NCBI GenBank assembly: GCA_905221605.1
Contig: CAJNDS010002103.1
Location: 457,306 to 521,305 of the forward strand
From: Symbiodinium natans
Taxonomy: Eukaryota; Sar; Dinophyceae; Suessiales; Symbiodiniaceae
Length of the DNA: 64,000 nucleotides
Reading direction: 5' to 3'
The notes below the pieces were generated by a model that saw nothing but the letters and a program-made list of their open reading frames with translations, had not been told where the DNA came from and searched no databases. A program made the position numbers and the translations under genes. Of this stretch, positions 53,801 through 63,410 are shown in pieces (positions within the stretch are counted from its first letter, which is position 1; every line of letters starts with the position of its first letter).

Positions 53801-56800
53801 CTTAAAGGGGGCTACAGGTCTTTCCAAACTCCAAGGCCCTCACGGCATTGAGGACCATCGCTTCAAGAGCCTTCGCGTGAGTCGAGGGGTCAAGTGCACA
53901 AAGCCCTAAAACCCCAAAGCTCAAAAAGCCCGAAATACACTACCTGCCCTAAATATCCTAAATCCCCTAATTACTAATTACCCTACATAAACTGTAAGCT
54001 CAAAAAAACCGAAATACACTACATGCCCGAAATATCCTAAATGTCCCCTACCTAGCAATTCTGCCCTAAAGACCCTGAACACCTTCAAGTACCCTAAAAG
54101 TCCGAACAGAAGGAATGACTGACATCTGAGGCGACCTGGACTAGGTTAAACCCCTTGTAAAGCCTCTGAATATTCTTAGAGAGGGCACGCTCTTAAACTC
54201 AAAAATAAGGGGCTCCTAAAATGGAACTAGTAGGATTTCCCTTCCCTTATAATAAGGACCCTAATATGGTACCCCCTAATGTCAGAAACCCCCCCAATTT
54301 GAAATCTCCCGAAGGTCTACCCAAGCTTAGAGCTTCAGGACCAGCTGCGGGCCCTCCGACCCCCGTGTTGGGTTTATGGTTTATGGTTTATGGTTTAGGG
54401 TTTAGGGTTTAGGGTTTAGGGTTTAGGGACCTAACCCCTACAAGACCTGAATGCTGACTGTAAGTACAAGCTTGCACTGGCGCTCGTCTTTTTGCAGCGC
54501 AGGTGTCTAAAGCATCGGCTTGATGCGTGCTGAAGAGCTGCAAGGGTAACCCAAGACCACTGAAGGAACACAGTAGAAGACCACAGTGGGGTTAGGGTTA
54601 AGGGTCTAATAGGGTTTAGGTTCAGGGTTTGGGGTGTCAGCCTGGGGGTGCGTATTCTTGAAGCAGATATACTTGTATCCCTGTCTGGTTGGATCCTAAA
54701 CCCTAAACCCTAAACCCTAAACTCACTGGTTGTAGTCGGTGAAGCGGCATGCACGGTTTCCCCTTGCTCTTGGAACGGCGGAGAAGACTTAACACCCCTG
54801 AGCCCTGGGTTTAGGGTTTAGGGTTTAGGGAGGGTTTAGGGTTTAGGGTGTAGGGTGTAGGGTTTAGGGTTTAGGGTAGATCAAAAAAATCCTAGATGAA
54901 CGTTCTCGAGAAGCAGGGGAGTACTTGAGCAGGAGACCTGAAATCCGCAGATTTCAGGCTGACGGCCAAGTCCTGTGTGCCCATGCTTTGTAGTTTTTAT
55001 AGGGTTTAGGGTCTGGGGCCTCGGCTCTTACGCGCCACGCTTTGCCCTTTCTGCTTCGGCCTCCAACCTCTGGTTCACCACGCTCGTTCTACAAGCCCTT
55101 ATAAGCCCTTATAAGCCTTATAAGCCATTATAAGCCCTTATAAGCCCTTTTTTGCCCTTATAAGCCTTGTAAGCCCTTATACACCGCCTCTTTCCCCGTC
55201 AAACCTTGAGACCCAAACCCCCACCCCAAACCTCCAAACCCCCAAACCCGCAAAGATCCAAACCCCCAAACCCTCAACCCCCAAACCCCCCTAAACTAGG
55301 GGACAGGATTAGGGGGACCCTTTGGGGACATAGACCCTCTGAATAAGGTCCCTGTTTAAGAGAGCCAGAAGAGAGTTAAGAAGTTTTAACAGTCCCCGTT
55401 ATCCATACTTGCTGAATTCATAAGCCCCAAAAGAATGCACACTTTCAGTTCTATAGGGGATTATAGTATCCCAAAACCTGTAAAGCGTACTCAAAGTTTA
55501 CCCCTTAACCCTAAACCCTAACCCCCAAACCCCAAACCCTAAACCTTTTAAGGGTCCCCCGTATCCTACCGAGGATAAACGTAAGAGTCATCCTCTGGTT
55601 GGTTCTCCATTTTCATGGGCGCCGAGGAATCTCTGGGTCTGGTTTCCTTGAAGGACTGGCTTTGATTTGGGCAGCTGAGGCGTCGTAAGATCGAGACGGT
55701 TGGTGTAGGAAAACTGAAGATTACCCCCCCCCCCCCCCCCGGCCCCTAGCCCACCCCTCGGCTCTCTTCCTGTCAGTCTTTCTGATCGCTCCAAGAACCC
55801 TGTAATGAATCCACCCTTGAGACCCTGTTCATGCTTTGTCTGGATAACGCTCTGAAGACAACCCAGGGAAATACTAGAGCTGAATTCCGCGAACCTACAC
55901 CAACCCCTAAACTCATCCTCGAAGCCCCAATTTATCGTCAACCCGAATACAACGTAACTCAGAAGGCCACAGGACAAGGCTACACACCGATCTCACTTCG
56001 AGTAGTAAAAAAATCAGGTCGCGAATTAAGCAGCCCACGCAAAGCAACACTGTACCCTAAACCCTAAACCCTAAACCCTAAACCCTAAACCCTAAACCCT
56101 AAACCCTAAACCCTAAACCCTAAACCCTAAACCCTAAACCCTAAACCCTAAACCCTAAACCCTAAACCCTAAACCCTAAACCCTAAACCCTGCACGGACC
56201 TAAGGCAGCTTCGGGGCCATTGAATTCTGCACAAATCCAGCCCATTGCACACAGAGAAATGGGTTTAGGGTTTAGGGTTTAGAGTTGAGGGTTGAGGGTT
56301 TAGGGTAACTATCCGTACTCTAAATATGATGTCAACTGTCAATTCCATTCTTTCCATTCACTCTACCAATAAGCCAACGAACAACTATGTAAGAACATAT
56401 GCAAATGAAACAAGATGCTCGCGGGTGTATAAATATATGTAAACTAGTAACACAAGGTGTGTTGTCACTGTGTATGTGTTATTTGGTGCTTGTTTAGGCT
56501 TGTTTTGTAGCTTTTTTTGGAGGGGCGGCTTCGCAGGGGTTTCATGACGAAAGGTTCGTCCAAGGGAGAGCCAACTTGAAACAACCCACCCTAAACCTAA
56601 ACCCTAAACCCCAAACCCGAAACCCTGAACCCTAAACCCTAAACTTTAAACCCTAAACTCAAAACCCATACTTTCCAATGCCAGCCCCATGAGCTGCCTC
56701 AGCTCAACAGTTTCCCTAAGGGTCCGTGTACCTGATTATTATATAAATCATATACTTAGGCCCTAAAGTCCCTATATAGGAAGTACTTTAAGGCCCAAGT

Positions 56801-57899
56801 ATATAATCATGGGGTACCTGGGACCTTAGGGTTTACGTAGGACAAAAACACTTGCCGTGCTTTGCTTCAGCTTATGAGGCAACATCATATGCGAAAACAA
56901 CGGGAACGAAGGGGCTTGCTGAGCATCCTAGCTATGTAAGTAAAGGGTTCACCAGGCACGTTTCCCGACTTTTTGAAGACTTGCAAAGCCCTATATAGGG
57001 GCTTTAATAAATGGGGTTTTGGGGGTCATTGTAGCATATGTGTATCGGACCATACGGGAATACGACTAGTAATTATTCCGACCCCTCTAGTGGGATCCTG
57101 AAGCCTCTTCGCCTATGCAGAAAGACAGGGCTTGGACAGTGCCTCCCTCTGCGGGGAGCCTTTACAAATACAAAAGCTGGTGGAAACGGAGCAGTCGCAC
57201 GGCGTTCCGCCATAGTCGCATGCACCGTCCCCAAATTGAAAGTCTCGTGATCCACGGGGCTGAAACCGAAACCGCGGAAGCTTCCTCACACCAAACACCC
57301 CCAAGCCTCCCAAGAACGGTATGCTCTCGGCCCTTGGCCAACAACCCCCATGTCGACAAAGCCCTCAGCTCACTGAAGGGTGCAGCCACACTTTGGCTGG
57401 CCTGCCCACCATGTGCCACATGTAGTATAGTAGTATAGGGGCCTTCATAATCAGAATAGCATTTTGGGAGTTGTTATAGTAGAATTACATAGGGACCATA
57501 AGGAAATAGTATTTGTAACTATCCCGACCACTATAGTAGAGATTTGGGGTGGCGTGCATCGGGGCAAACAGCCATCCGGTGACTCGTCAGATGCGAGTTT
57601 TGGGATTTCGGCTCTTCATCACTGCGTTGACATGGCTCTGGGGCCACAAGCTGTGATGCGATAAAATTGCGCACTTAAACTCCAGACAAGCCCAACAGTT
57701 GTGTAGAGACCTTTAGTCTTGACCTACCCTTCAACACAACAGCGCTACTGAACTGTACCTACATGCCAGAAGCGCACAGAAGCCCGAAACAAATAACACA
57801 GCACGCGCCTCCTCATACCCAGCCTCGAAACCCAGCAGCACAACAACGACGACGACCACAACAACAACACCACCATCGACGAACAACAACAGCAGCGGC

Positions 57900-57962
<63 letters not shown>

Positions 57963-60900
57963 TCATGGGCAGTTATAAGTAGGGCTATAATTCTGATAAC
58001 TATACTTGTAACCCTATTTAGGGTACTTATGACCTTACCTTTAACTACCCATGAACCTCCAACCCCAAACCCTAACCCCTCAACCCCTCAACCCCTCAAC
58101 CCCTCAACCCCTCAACCCCTCAACCCCTCAACCCCTCAACCCCTCAACCCCTCAACCCCTCACCCCTCAACCCCTCAACCCCTCAACCCCTCACCCCTCA
58201 ACCCTCAACCCCTCAACCCCTTCAACCCCCGCAACCCCTCACCCTCAACCCTCACCCCTCAAACCCTCACCCTAAACCCAAACCCCAACCCCTCAACCCC
58301 TCACCCCTCAACCCTAAACCCTAAACCCCTCAACCCTAAACCCCTCAACTCAACCCCTTAACCCCTCAACCCCTCAACCCCTCAACCCCTCAACCCCTCA
58401 ACCCTCAACCCTAAACCCTAAACCCCTCAACCCTAAACCCCTCAACCCTGAACCCTGAACCCTAAACCGGCCTAAACCCTAAACCAACCCTACCACAGGC
58501 TGCATGGGGCGCCTCCGTGCAGGCCCTGGCGGTGCGGATGGCTGCAAAAGGCCTCTTTGGAGCCCTGTGAGGAGAGGAACTGCAGCCTGAGATGTGAGAT
58601 TGTTGGGGGATTAGGGTTTAGGGTTTAGGGTTTAGGGTTTAGGAACTGCAACCTGAGATACGAGTTGTTTGGAGGGGTCAAGGAGGGCTTCTAAGGGTGA
58701 GAGGTTTAGGGTTTGGGGTTTCCGTCTCAGGGCTTAGGGCTTAGGGCTGAGGTTGTTTAGGGTTTAGGAGGTTTAGAGTTTAGGAGGTTCAGGGTTTTGG
58801 AGGTTTAGAGAGTTTATGGAGGGGTTAAGGACTTATAAGGGTTAGAGGTTTAGGGCTTACGGTTTAGGAGGTTTAGGGAGCTCATAGAGGGGTTAAGGGC
58901 TTATAAGAGGTAGAGGTTCAGGGTTTAGGATTTAGGGTTGTAGAAGGTCTAGGGAGCGTTTAGAGGGGTTTAAGGCTTATAAAGGTTTTGGGGGTTTAGG
59001 GTTTAGGGTTTGCAAGGTTTAGGGGGTTTACAGTTTAGCCTTCACAAGGGTTAGCAAGGGTTAGAGGTTTGAGGCTTAGGGTTTATAAGGTTTGGAGGGT
59101 TCAGAGTTGGGCGTTTAGGGCTTATCCAGACCCGGAGCATCCGAAAGTAAACCCCCAAATAGCACCCCATACTACTATTGGGTCATTCTGAGGAACCTAG
59201 GGGATCTACTTTTGGGATCCTCCCAGGGGTCTGGGTTTAGGGTGTTTAGTGTTTAGGGTTTAGGGGTTAGGGTTCTAGAGTTTCGCCCCAAGAGCCCCAG
59301 AGCTGATTTTCAGCGTAAGTGTGGCTTCATGACAAACAAAGTCCTGGGTACTCCATACCCTGAAGGGTTTAGGGTTTAGGGTTTAGGGTTTAGAACCCTA
59401 AACCCGAATTCGAGACCATGTTGCACGGTCTGAGGGCTTGGGGTGCTTGCGGCGTGAGGAGAAGCAGAAGCGCCAAGCAGAGTTGCTTTTCGGGCTTAGG
59501 CCTTAGAGTTTGGGGTTTATAGGGTTTATAGGGGTTTACAGGGGTTTATAGGGGGTTTATAGGGGCTTCTAGGGGTTTATAGGGGTTTATAGGGTTTATA
59601 GGGTTTAGGCCTTTTGGCCTTCAAGGGTTTAAACACAAAAGCAACGGCCCAGGGGCTTGGAGCGGAGGCTGTTGACATGCTCCCCGGCTTCCAGTGCTTC
59701 CTCTCGCTCCTGCCCCAAGTCTCAACATATGCCGCCGGAAGCGAAAGTTTAGGGTTTAGGGTTTAGGGTTTAGGGGTTATGGGTTTAGGGTTTAGGGCTT
59801 GGTTGTTAGGTGTTTAGGTGTTTAGGTGTTTGGGGTTTAAGGTAGGTTCAAGATTAAAGGTTCAAGGGCTCACACTGGCTCAGACAAGCCTACTGTCCTG
59901 CACCCATGATCACTACAAGGAGGGGCCCCCTAGGTATAAGTAGAGTTACAAGAGCCCTAAATTGGGTTATTATAAGGAGCCTAACTTAGGTTATAAGTCC
60001 CTTAGTTATAGTTACTATAGTAAAGGGGCCCCTCCTTGTAAAGACCTGACACCACTGCGAGCCTAGCCTACAACCCCACACACCCCCACACACCCAAAAC
60101 CCTTTTGGGTTTGGGGTTTAGGGTTTAGAGTACAGAGTTTAGGTTTAGGGTTCAGGGTTTTAGGGTTTAGGGTTTAGGGTTCAGGGTCTAGGGTTTAAGG
60201 TTTAACCCTAAACCCTAACCCTAAACTACCACGACGGGGGGGAGGGGTAGGGGGATATGGGCCATACAGACCCGTATGAGCTCAATGTGAAATGAAGCCC
60301 TACAACTCCACAAACGTAGGCCCCGTATGCCTGTAATAAAGCCCATAGGCCCGCCGAAAGCACCGTCAGAACCCATAGCATGCCCCAGAACACGCCCAAC
60401 AAAAGCCCCTCAGGGCCCTGTACAAGCCCTAAGCCTTATAAACTAGACCCCTAAACCCCAATCCCAAATCCCAAAACCCCAAACACTAAACCCCTACACC
60501 CTAACCTTAAATCCCAAACCCCAATCCCCAAATCTAAACCCCTAAACGCTCGACCCCAAACCCTAAACCCTAAACCCTAAACCCTAAACCCTAAACCATA
60601 AACCCCAAACCCTAAACCCTAAACCCTAAACCCTAAACCCCAGGGCACCTGGAGCTCCTTCTCTTGTACGGCGAACTCCTCTGCCACATCCTGCACGAGC
60701 CGACAAGGGACTTGGAAAGCGTTCAAGTCCGGGGTTTGGGTTAAGGGGCTTAGGGCTTAGGGCTTAGGGCTTGGGGCTTAGGGCTTAGGGCTTAGGGCTT
60801 AGGGCTTAGGGCTTAGGGCTTAGGGCTTAGGGCTTAGGGCTTAGGGTTAAGGGGTTTGGGGTTTGGGGTTTGGGTTCAGGGGTTTGGGGTGTTAAGGGGT

Positions 60901-63004
60901 TTTGGGTTTAGGGCCTAGGGCTTAGGGTTAAGGGGTTTGGGGCTTAGGGCTTAGGGTTAAGGGATTTGAGGGGTTTAAGGGGCTTAGAAACTTCTTAAGC
61001 CCCCTTCAACCCCCCCCCCCCCCAAACCCCCAAACCCCTTAACCCTAAGCTCCCCTGAAGTCGATGGGGTTTAAGGGGTACAAGGGGCTTTGGGTTTAGG
61101 GGGTTTAAGGGCCTTTGGGCTGAACTACTTGGTTTGGGGGGGGGGGGTTCAAGACACAAAAGCCCCCGAAGCATCTCGGAAGCATCTACACCCTGAACCC
61201 TAAACCCTAAACCCTAAACCCTAAACCCTAAACCCTAAACCCTAAACCCTAAACCCTAAACCCTTCTCCCACCTGCACCTTCCGGTCGGTTTCCTCACGG
61301 ACCTTGGCGGCCTCGACCTGCGCCTTTTTCCACGGAAGCAGAGAACCGGGAATTTAGTGAGGGTCTAGGGTTTAGGGTTTAGGGTTTAGGGTTTAGGGTT
61401 TAGGGTTTAGGGTTTAGGGCTTAGGGGTTAAGGGTTTAGAGGGTCCAGGGTTTAGGGTTTGGGGGTCTAGGGGGTTTAGGGTTTTGGGGGGTTTCGGGGT
61501 TTGGGGTTTTAGGATTTAGGGTTTAGGGAGCGGTCTAGGGTTCAGGGTTTGGTTTAGGGGTCTAGGGCTTTAGGGTGTAGGGTTTAGGGGTTTTAGGGTT
61601 TAGGGGTTCAGAGGTTTAGGGTTATAGGGGTTAAGAGGTTTAGGGTTTAGGAGTTTAAGGGGTTTAGGGGTTTAGGGTTTAGGGGTTTAGGGTTTACAGG
61701 TTGAGGGGTTTAGGGTTCAGGAGTTTAGGGAGCTTAGGGATTTAGGGATTGAGGGGATTAGGGGGCTAGCGTTTGGGGTTCTAAGGGTTGAGGGTTGTAA
61801 GGAGGGCTTAGGAGCTTGTTTGGGGTTTAGGGTTTAGAGTTTAGGGTTTGGGACTCATACCCCTAGTCCCTAAACCTCTTGTTTTAGGTTGTAGGGTTCA
61901 GCTCCCTAACGAAACCCTAAACACTAAACCCTAAACTCTGAACCCTAAATCCTCTATAGACTCCAAGGCTTACGTTTTCGTGAGCAATGGGTTTACGCCT
62001 CAAAAATCCCAACAAGGGGGTCGGAATAACTCCACATGGTATTCACTTACAGTCCCTATACATTTATATTATACTAGCCCCCAAAACCCTATTCTAATCA
62101 TTACGGACCCTATATTATGCACCAGACGCTGTGTGTGTGCCGGCGTGCATCAATTCCATAGGAGCCCACTGCAGTCCTACAGTAAATCCTTGTGAGCCCC
62201 AGAAAAGCCCTGTGATGTCGCAAAGCCTCCAACCCCCCTCTCACCCCAAAACCCTAAAACCCCAACCCTCTTCACCCCAACGACGCCTGGTGAATTCGAG
62301 CACGGAGAGTCTTCTCCCTTGGCGTGGTGGACATATGTGCTTTGACTGCCTGGATGCTCAACTACCTACTACTATGTTTTCTTGTTGTTTTGTGTCTGTG
62401 CGTGTGCGTGTGCGTGTGCGTGTGGGTGTGGGTGTGCGTGTGCGTGTGCGTGTGCGTGTGCGTGTGCGTGTGCGTGTGCGTGTGCGTGTGCGTGTGCGTG
62501 TGCGTGTGCGTGTGCGTGTGCGTGTGCGTGTGCGTGTGCGTGTGCGTGTGCGTGTGCGTGTGCGTGTGCGTGTGCGTGTGCGTGTGCGTGTGCGTGTGCG
62601 TGTGTGTGTGTGTGTGTGTCTGCTTGTCGATGCACTCCATCTGCCTACAGCTTTCTGGTTTCTCCCTGGACATTTCTAAACGATTTGGGAACGGGAGTCT
62701 GCAGCATGGGGCTAAGGGGGTGTGCCTTTGGGACGAAATGAGACCTAAAAGGGTGTACGGTCCGCATACCGCAATAGGGATTGTAGTAGCATGGGGTACA
62801 TGATCCCCATTTTAGGAGTCATGCGTTGGAGAGAGAAAGAGTAATTAAGCCTCTGGGGCGAGCACTCCTCCATGTACTGTCGGATCACCATCTCTGTCTC
62901 GTGCGCCTGCGCAGGGGGCGCGGGTTCGGGATCAAGGTGTGCGTGTAGGTTAAAGTTTTATCGAGAGCTTAGGTTTGCACAAGGGGTCTAGGAAGAAGGA
63001 TTTG

Positions 63005-63093
<89 letters not shown>

Positions 63094-63410
63094 GCAGGGA
63101 CAATGTTCTACGGGTACCTTCAGCCCAGAAACACCCCCCACTTAGAACCCAAAATGAAAAACTTTTTTAACGTTCGAAGAGTCCCGTGGCTGAACAATGA
63201 ACTGGCCTAAACCCTATAAACCCTAAATCCTAAACTCGAAACCCGCTACAGCTTGCTCCCACGAGGAGGCAAAAGAACAGAGCCTCTGACTCTGTACCCT
63301 AAACCCTAAGCCCTGAACCCTAAACCCAAAACCCAAAACCCTAAACCCATTGACCTTTCTGGAGGCACAGATGGGTCTGAGGGTTGAATTGGGCACCTCA
63401 GCTAAAGCCA
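44767..63410 (-). CDS. Second minus-strand group: coiled-coil and Cys-containing exons
   Basis: About twenty exons with AG|G acceptors and GT or GC donors. Several are plain coiled coil (ETEMVIRQYMEECS, DVAEEFAVQEKELQ, AQVEAAKVREETDRKVQ, EREEALEAGEHVNSLRSK). Others carry Cys or mixed composition and look extracellular or domain-like. Composition and organisation match the gene group at the left end of the window, so these may be parts of one or several very long genes. A candidate start is an ATG at 63410 (MALAEVPNSTLRP). One-transcript status is an inference. Confidence 0.5.
45208..45237 (-). CDS. Micro-exon with strong splice signals
   Basis: Acceptor cgattttttcAG and donor GTAATC enclose TLSSRCSEHP. 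The borders are good but the coding evidence is short. Confidence 0.35.
   Translation of the reverse strand, partial: FRDFELAML
45700..46845. mobile_element. Foldback-like element with repeat-built inverted ends
   Basis: The left end has four or five copies of gctttacaaccagaatccc; the right end has the same units inverted (gggattctggttgtaaag). G runs border both ends. Inside is an AT-rich core with a tandem duplication of about 250 b (46118 and 46370 onward, sharing gcctgtggtgggttggtg and ggaaagtcat). No transposase was recognised. Confidence 0.75.
47575..47700. repeat. Three-unit minisatellite
   Basis: Units of about 48 b built on ctttgtagtac, ttttttggggtagt and actagaatcaggct. Confidence 0.85.
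47817..47993. mobile_element. Family 1 element with array insertion and duplicated end
   Basis: A 27-b element end is present twice (47817-47843, 47888-47914), separated by 44 b of TTTAGGG-type repeat; the rest of the element follows. Confidence 0.85.
48164..48566. repeat. Large imperfect inverted repeat
   Basis: agtggtagacaagaacagtc and ccttgcaaggccaggcaaag on the left are matched inverted on the right. The right arm also holds a fragment of the palindromic element. Confidence 0.85.
48262..48353 (-). CDS. Helical exon within a large inverted repeat
   Basis: After agcccAG reads ALGNFDPAEISWRKQAAVQL then CVVLLKFEPARIQ. It lies in the loop between the arms of the 48164-48566 inverted repeat. 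The 3' edge is not certain. Confidence 0.45.
49134..49217 (-). CDS. Exon, 28 codons
   Basis: Acceptor ctctgcaAG, donor CGC|GTAGGG at the array edge. It reads QRGRSEKAFAAFRDGPQRPK then LMADGKDR. The opposite strand is also open (LAIRHELGPLRAITKGREG). Confidence 0.5.
50614..50646 (-). CDS. Micro-exon
   Basis: Acceptor cactacAG|G and donor CAG|GTGTTC enclose RSISRGQESN. Arrays point inwards on both sides. Confidence 0.45.
50988..51082 (-). CDS. Helical exon
   Basis: Acceptor gccctttcAG|G; reads ARWEWWLLTTYLQVVVLTTK then ELAEDLAADLA; donor GTGCTT. Good borders and a long amphipathic/hydrophobic helix. Confidence 0.6.
51200..51235 (-). CDS. Small exon
   Basis: Acceptor caatgcAG|GCG and donor AAG|GTGTGC enclose AEWIFPNTSAYK. 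Confidence 0.45.
51283..51371 (-). CDS. Coiled-coil exon with strong acceptor
   Basis: Acceptor tctctttcgtgggcAG|G; reads ELADQLTKWKDLWGSQ then CRRVPDFLYDPVSG; donor GTTCAG. Confidence 0.6.
53391..53584. repeat. Direct tandem duplication of about 97 b
   Basis: Two copies begin ccatgaactgtatgccagaa and share C-rich runs and atccgcgaa. Confidence 0.9.
54321..54353 (-). CDS. Last of five phase-matched exons
   Basis: Acceptor cggAG|GG, donor GTAGAC, reads PAAGPEALSL. Its first two bases complete the codon left by the previous exon. Confidence 0.5.
54447..54537 (-). CDS. Cys-containing exon
   Basis: Acceptor cccttgcAG, donor CAG|GTCTTG. The 30 codons read LFSTHQADALDTCAAKRRAP then VQACTYSQHS. 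Phase 0 from the previous exon. The opposite strand has GTAAGT and tctttttgcag in this interval, noted as an alternative. Confidence 0.55.
54642..54684 (-). CDS. Cys-containing exon, GC donor
   Basis: Acceptor accAG|A and donor CAG|GCTGAC enclose QGYKYICFKNTHPQ; phase fits both sides. Confidence 0.6.
54727..54768 (-). CDS. Cys-containing exon, donor fused to array
   Basis: Reads ARGNRACRFTDYN and ends CA|GTGAGTTTAGGG, a consensus donor continuous with the heptamers. Confidence 0.6.
54938..54972 (-). CDS. First of five phase-matched exons
   Basis: Acceptor cacacAG|GAC, donor CAG|GTCTCC, reads DLAVSLKSADF and leaves two bases that fit the next exon. Confidence 0.5.
55029..55075 (-). CDS. Coiled-coil exon with consensus donor
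   Basis: Reads NQRLEAEAERAKRG into GC|GTAAGA. The acceptor is accagAG|G or slightly earlier. Confidence 0.5.
55085..55185. repeat. ttataagccc tandem repeat
   Basis: About nine 10-11-b units with drift. Confidence 0.9.
55745..55857 (-). CDS. Helical exon
   Basis: After ttgtcttcAG reads SVIQTKHEQGLKGGFITGFL then ERSERLTGREP. The donor is near GTGGGC, just before a poly-C run. Confidence 0.5.
56053..56191. repeat. CCCTAAA array
   Basis: Twenty near-perfect units. Confidence 0.95.
56717..56828. mobile_element. Family 1 element between two coding-like segments
   Basis: Minus strand: the element end provides cccttAG|G, followed by ETVELRQLMGLALE and a GTATGG donor. On its other side lies LKQSTASVFVL ending at GTAAAC. 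Confidence 0.6.
57160..57255 (-). CDS. Exon, Cys-rich in one frame
   Basis: Acceptor ggtttcggtttcAG; one frame reads DFQFGDGACDYGGTPCDCSV, another VDHETFNLGTVHATMAERR. Both are open. A helical segment, FSELRALSTWGLLAKGREH, lies just upstream at about 57300-57400. Frame and strand unresolved. Confidence 0.4.
57897..57962. repeat. CAG/AGC trinucleotide repeat
   Basis: About 22 perfect units. Confidence 0.95.
58066..58440. repeat. CCCCTCAA satellite
   Basis: More than thirty AACCCCTC octamers with CCCTAAA at the end: a homogenised variant of the heptamer. Confidence 0.95.
58494..58564 (-). CDS. Exon with strong splice borders
   Basis: Acceptor tcctctcctcacAG|GG and donor GTAGGG. Open frames include GSKEAFCSHPHRQGLHGGAP and APKRPFAAIRTARACTEAP. 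Confidence 0.5.
59646..59709 (-). CDS. Coiled-coil exon
   Basis: Acceptor ttggggcAG|GAG; reads EREEALEAGEHVNSLRSKPL; donor near GTTGCT. The E/R/L pattern makes the strand clear. Confidence 0.65.
59921..60034. mobile_element. Family 4 element
   Basis: Ends ctacaaggaggggcccc and ggggcccctccttgta. Confidence 0.8.
60649..60690 (-). CDS. Coiled-coil exon, 14 codons
   Basis: Acceptor ggctcgtgcAG|GAT, donor CAG|GTGCCC; reads DVAEEFAVQEKELQ. Between CCCTAAA (left) and TTTAGGG-type (right) arrays. Confidence 0.7.
60738..60850. repeat. TTAGGGC variant array
   Basis: About fifteen GGGCTTA units. Confidence 0.95.
61195..61264. repeat. CCCTAAA array
   Basis: Nine units ending just before the donor of the exon at 61273. 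Confidence 0.95.
61273..61323 (-). CDS. Coiled-coil exon, 17 codons
   Basis: Acceptor gaaaaAG|GCG, donor CAG|GTGGGAG; reads AQVEAAKVREETDRKVQ. Arrays point inwards on both sides. Confidence 0.7.
61362..61860. repeat. TTTAGGG array decaying with distance
   Basis: Perfect near the exon, increasingly degenerate to the right. Confidence 0.9.
61861..62300. other. Stretch without a firm exon
   Basis: Mixed sequence. A minus-strand candidate just right of it (62303-62347, AVKAHMSTTPREKTL, donor GTGCTC) is short. Confidence 0.35.
62397..62619. repeat. TGTGCG/GT satellite
   Basis: Over 200 b of (TGTGCG)n ending in (GT)n. The His/Ala, Val/Arg and Cys/Val open frames are repeat artefacts. Confidence 0.95.
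62851..62906 (-). CDS. Coiled-coil exon, GC donor likely
   Basis: Acceptor ccctgcgcAG|GCG; reads AHETEMVIRQYMEECSPQ and ends at AG|GCTTAA. Confidence 0.65.
63006..63092. repeat. Poly-G run of about 86 b
   Basis: Essentially pure G on the + strand (C on the sense strand of the minus gene). Length in the assembly may be unreliable. Confidence 0.9.
63351..63410 (-). CDS. Candidate start exon
   Basis: An ATG opens MALAEVPNSTLRPICASRK, ending at AAG|GTCAAT before an array. It could also be an internal exon. Confidence 0.35.

Noticed and set aside
58029-58361. Open frame of Asn-Pro-Ser-Thr-Pro repeats
   Set aside because: Translation of the CCCCTCAA satellite.
709-61264. CRISPR-like regularly spaced repeats
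   Set aside because: Heptamers are tandem without spacers and the setting is eukaryotic genes with introns.
62131-62803. Several open frames of Val-Arg, Cys-Val, His-Ala and Thr-His repeats
   Set aside because: Translation of a (TGTGCG)n satellite in different frames on both strands.
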